A DNA stretch of 52,344 bases from Nocardiopsis listeri NBRC 13360. Its GTDB lineage: Bacteria > Actinomycetota > Actinomycetes > Streptosporangiales > Streptosporangiaceae. The notes below the pieces were generated by a model that was not told the origin of the DNA, ran no database searches, and saw only the letters and a list, made by a program, of their open reading frames with translations. The stretch is taken from positions 1-52,344 of the forward strand of contig NZ_BCSH01000059.1 of the NCBI RefSeq assembly GCF_001570765.1, in the 5' to 3' direction. Both the position numbers and the translations under genes were made by a program. Shown one piece after another: positions 52,122-52,344 of the stretch. Each line of letters starts with the position of its first letter. Positions within the stretch are counted from its first letter, which is position 1.

Positions 52122-52153
52122 CGCCCCGGTACGCCTCGACGCGTGCCGGGGCG
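52122..52153 (+). terminator. hairpin terminator of the P450 operon
   Basis: CGCCCCGGTACGC (52122-52134) pairs with GCGTGCCGGGGCG (52141-52153) at 12 of 13 positions across a 6-nt loop, 22 nt past the SDR stop. Confidence 0.8.
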
Positions 52154-52270
52154 TTCGCGCGTCCACCCGCCCTATCGTTTTCTCCTTGAGAAACATCCCA
52201 TGGCCGCCACGCCATCCGGACAGGCTTCAGGAACCCCAGCGTCCCTTTGGTTGAGTGATTCCAGGGGGTG

Positions 52271-52329
52271 GGGTGTGGGTGGAGGTGGGGTGTGTGTGGG
52301 GGTATGGGTGTGGGTGGAGGTGGGGTGTG
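52271..52329. repeat. G-rich direct repeat
   Basis: A 24-bp unit beginning GGGTGTGGGTGGAGGTGGGG occurs at 52271-52294 and exactly again at 52306-52329, inside an 80-nt G/T-only stretch with many GGG runs at the window end. It has quadruplex potential. The other end of the window (1-160) is C-rich but not repeated. Confidence 0.7.
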
Positions 52330-52344
52330 GGCGTGGCTGGTGGG

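Overview
This is a compact, very GC-rich actinomycete chromosome segment. Three things suggest an actinomycete of the Nocardiopsis/Streptosporangiales kind: a DUF5753-type XRE regulator with its DUF397 partner, many 4-nt NTGA stop/start overlaps, and frequent GTG/TTG and apparently leaderless starts. The taxonomic placement is inference. No rRNA, tRNA, transposase or integrase was seen.

Layout. 0.1-3.7 kb: methionine biosynthesis (metY-metX, minus strand), a methyltransferase and a 52-codon small ORF. 3.9-6.4 kb: a ClpC-type Hsp100 unfoldase. 6.5-13.4 kb: secreted GH5 cellulase, proline-rich mini-protein, SDR, membrane PQQ-propeller protein, VOC protein, F420/PPOX-type oxidoreductase and a GH114 lipoprotein. 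13.4-16.1 kb: a solitary type I-E CRISPR-like repeat, then a WhiJ/AbaA-like regulatory cluster (frameshifted HATPase, XRE-DUF5753, DUF397). 16.1-21.3 kb: MurG paralogue, ECF sigma factor with SnoaL-like domain, VOC protein, zinc alcohol dehydrogenase, SDR. 21.4-25.0 kb: a lipid-methylation operon resembling mycobacterial Rv0449c-Rv0446c but damaged. Its first gene is an in-frame chimera of an FAD oxidoreductase and a cyclopropane synthase, the DUF1365 gene is missing, and the second cyclopropane synthase is frameshifted. 25.3-30.3 kb: small hypothetical protein, PAP2/DAG-kinase fusion, phosphotransferase, alpha/beta hydrolase, MBL hydrolase. 30.3-35.2 kb: surface glycan genes (frameshifted Stealth phosphotransferase, methyltransferase), then a single-pass membrane protein translationally coupled to a PrsW protease.

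The most unusual locus is 35.45-41.45 kb, three tightly coupled plus-strand genes. The first is a 1300-aa ParA-like/TIR-like/NB-ARC/TPR protein, the second a TIR protein with a C-terminal helical domain that apparently starts at CTG, and the third a SLOG-domain protein with four transmembrane helices. The first two resemble FxsT and FxsC, but no FxsA peptide or FxsB radical-SAM gene is nearby. TIR plus SLOG plus membrane effector recalls Thoeris, so I infer a NAD-derived nucleotide-signalling conflict system with a STAND-type sensor.

41.5-44.1 kb: divergent thioesterase and HxlR regulator, stand-alone TOPRIM protein, FkbM methyltransferase. 44.2-52.1 kb: an oxidative catabolic island made of a lactonase-like lipoprotein and a Baeyer-Villiger monooxygenase, divergent from a MarR regulator across a perfect 15-bp palindrome, then an atypical response regulator, P450, [3Fe-4S] ferredoxin, ferredoxin reductase and SDR. 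Together these could hydroxylate an alicyclic substrate, oxidise it to a ketone, convert that to a lactone and open the ring. The window ends in G-rich direct repeats.
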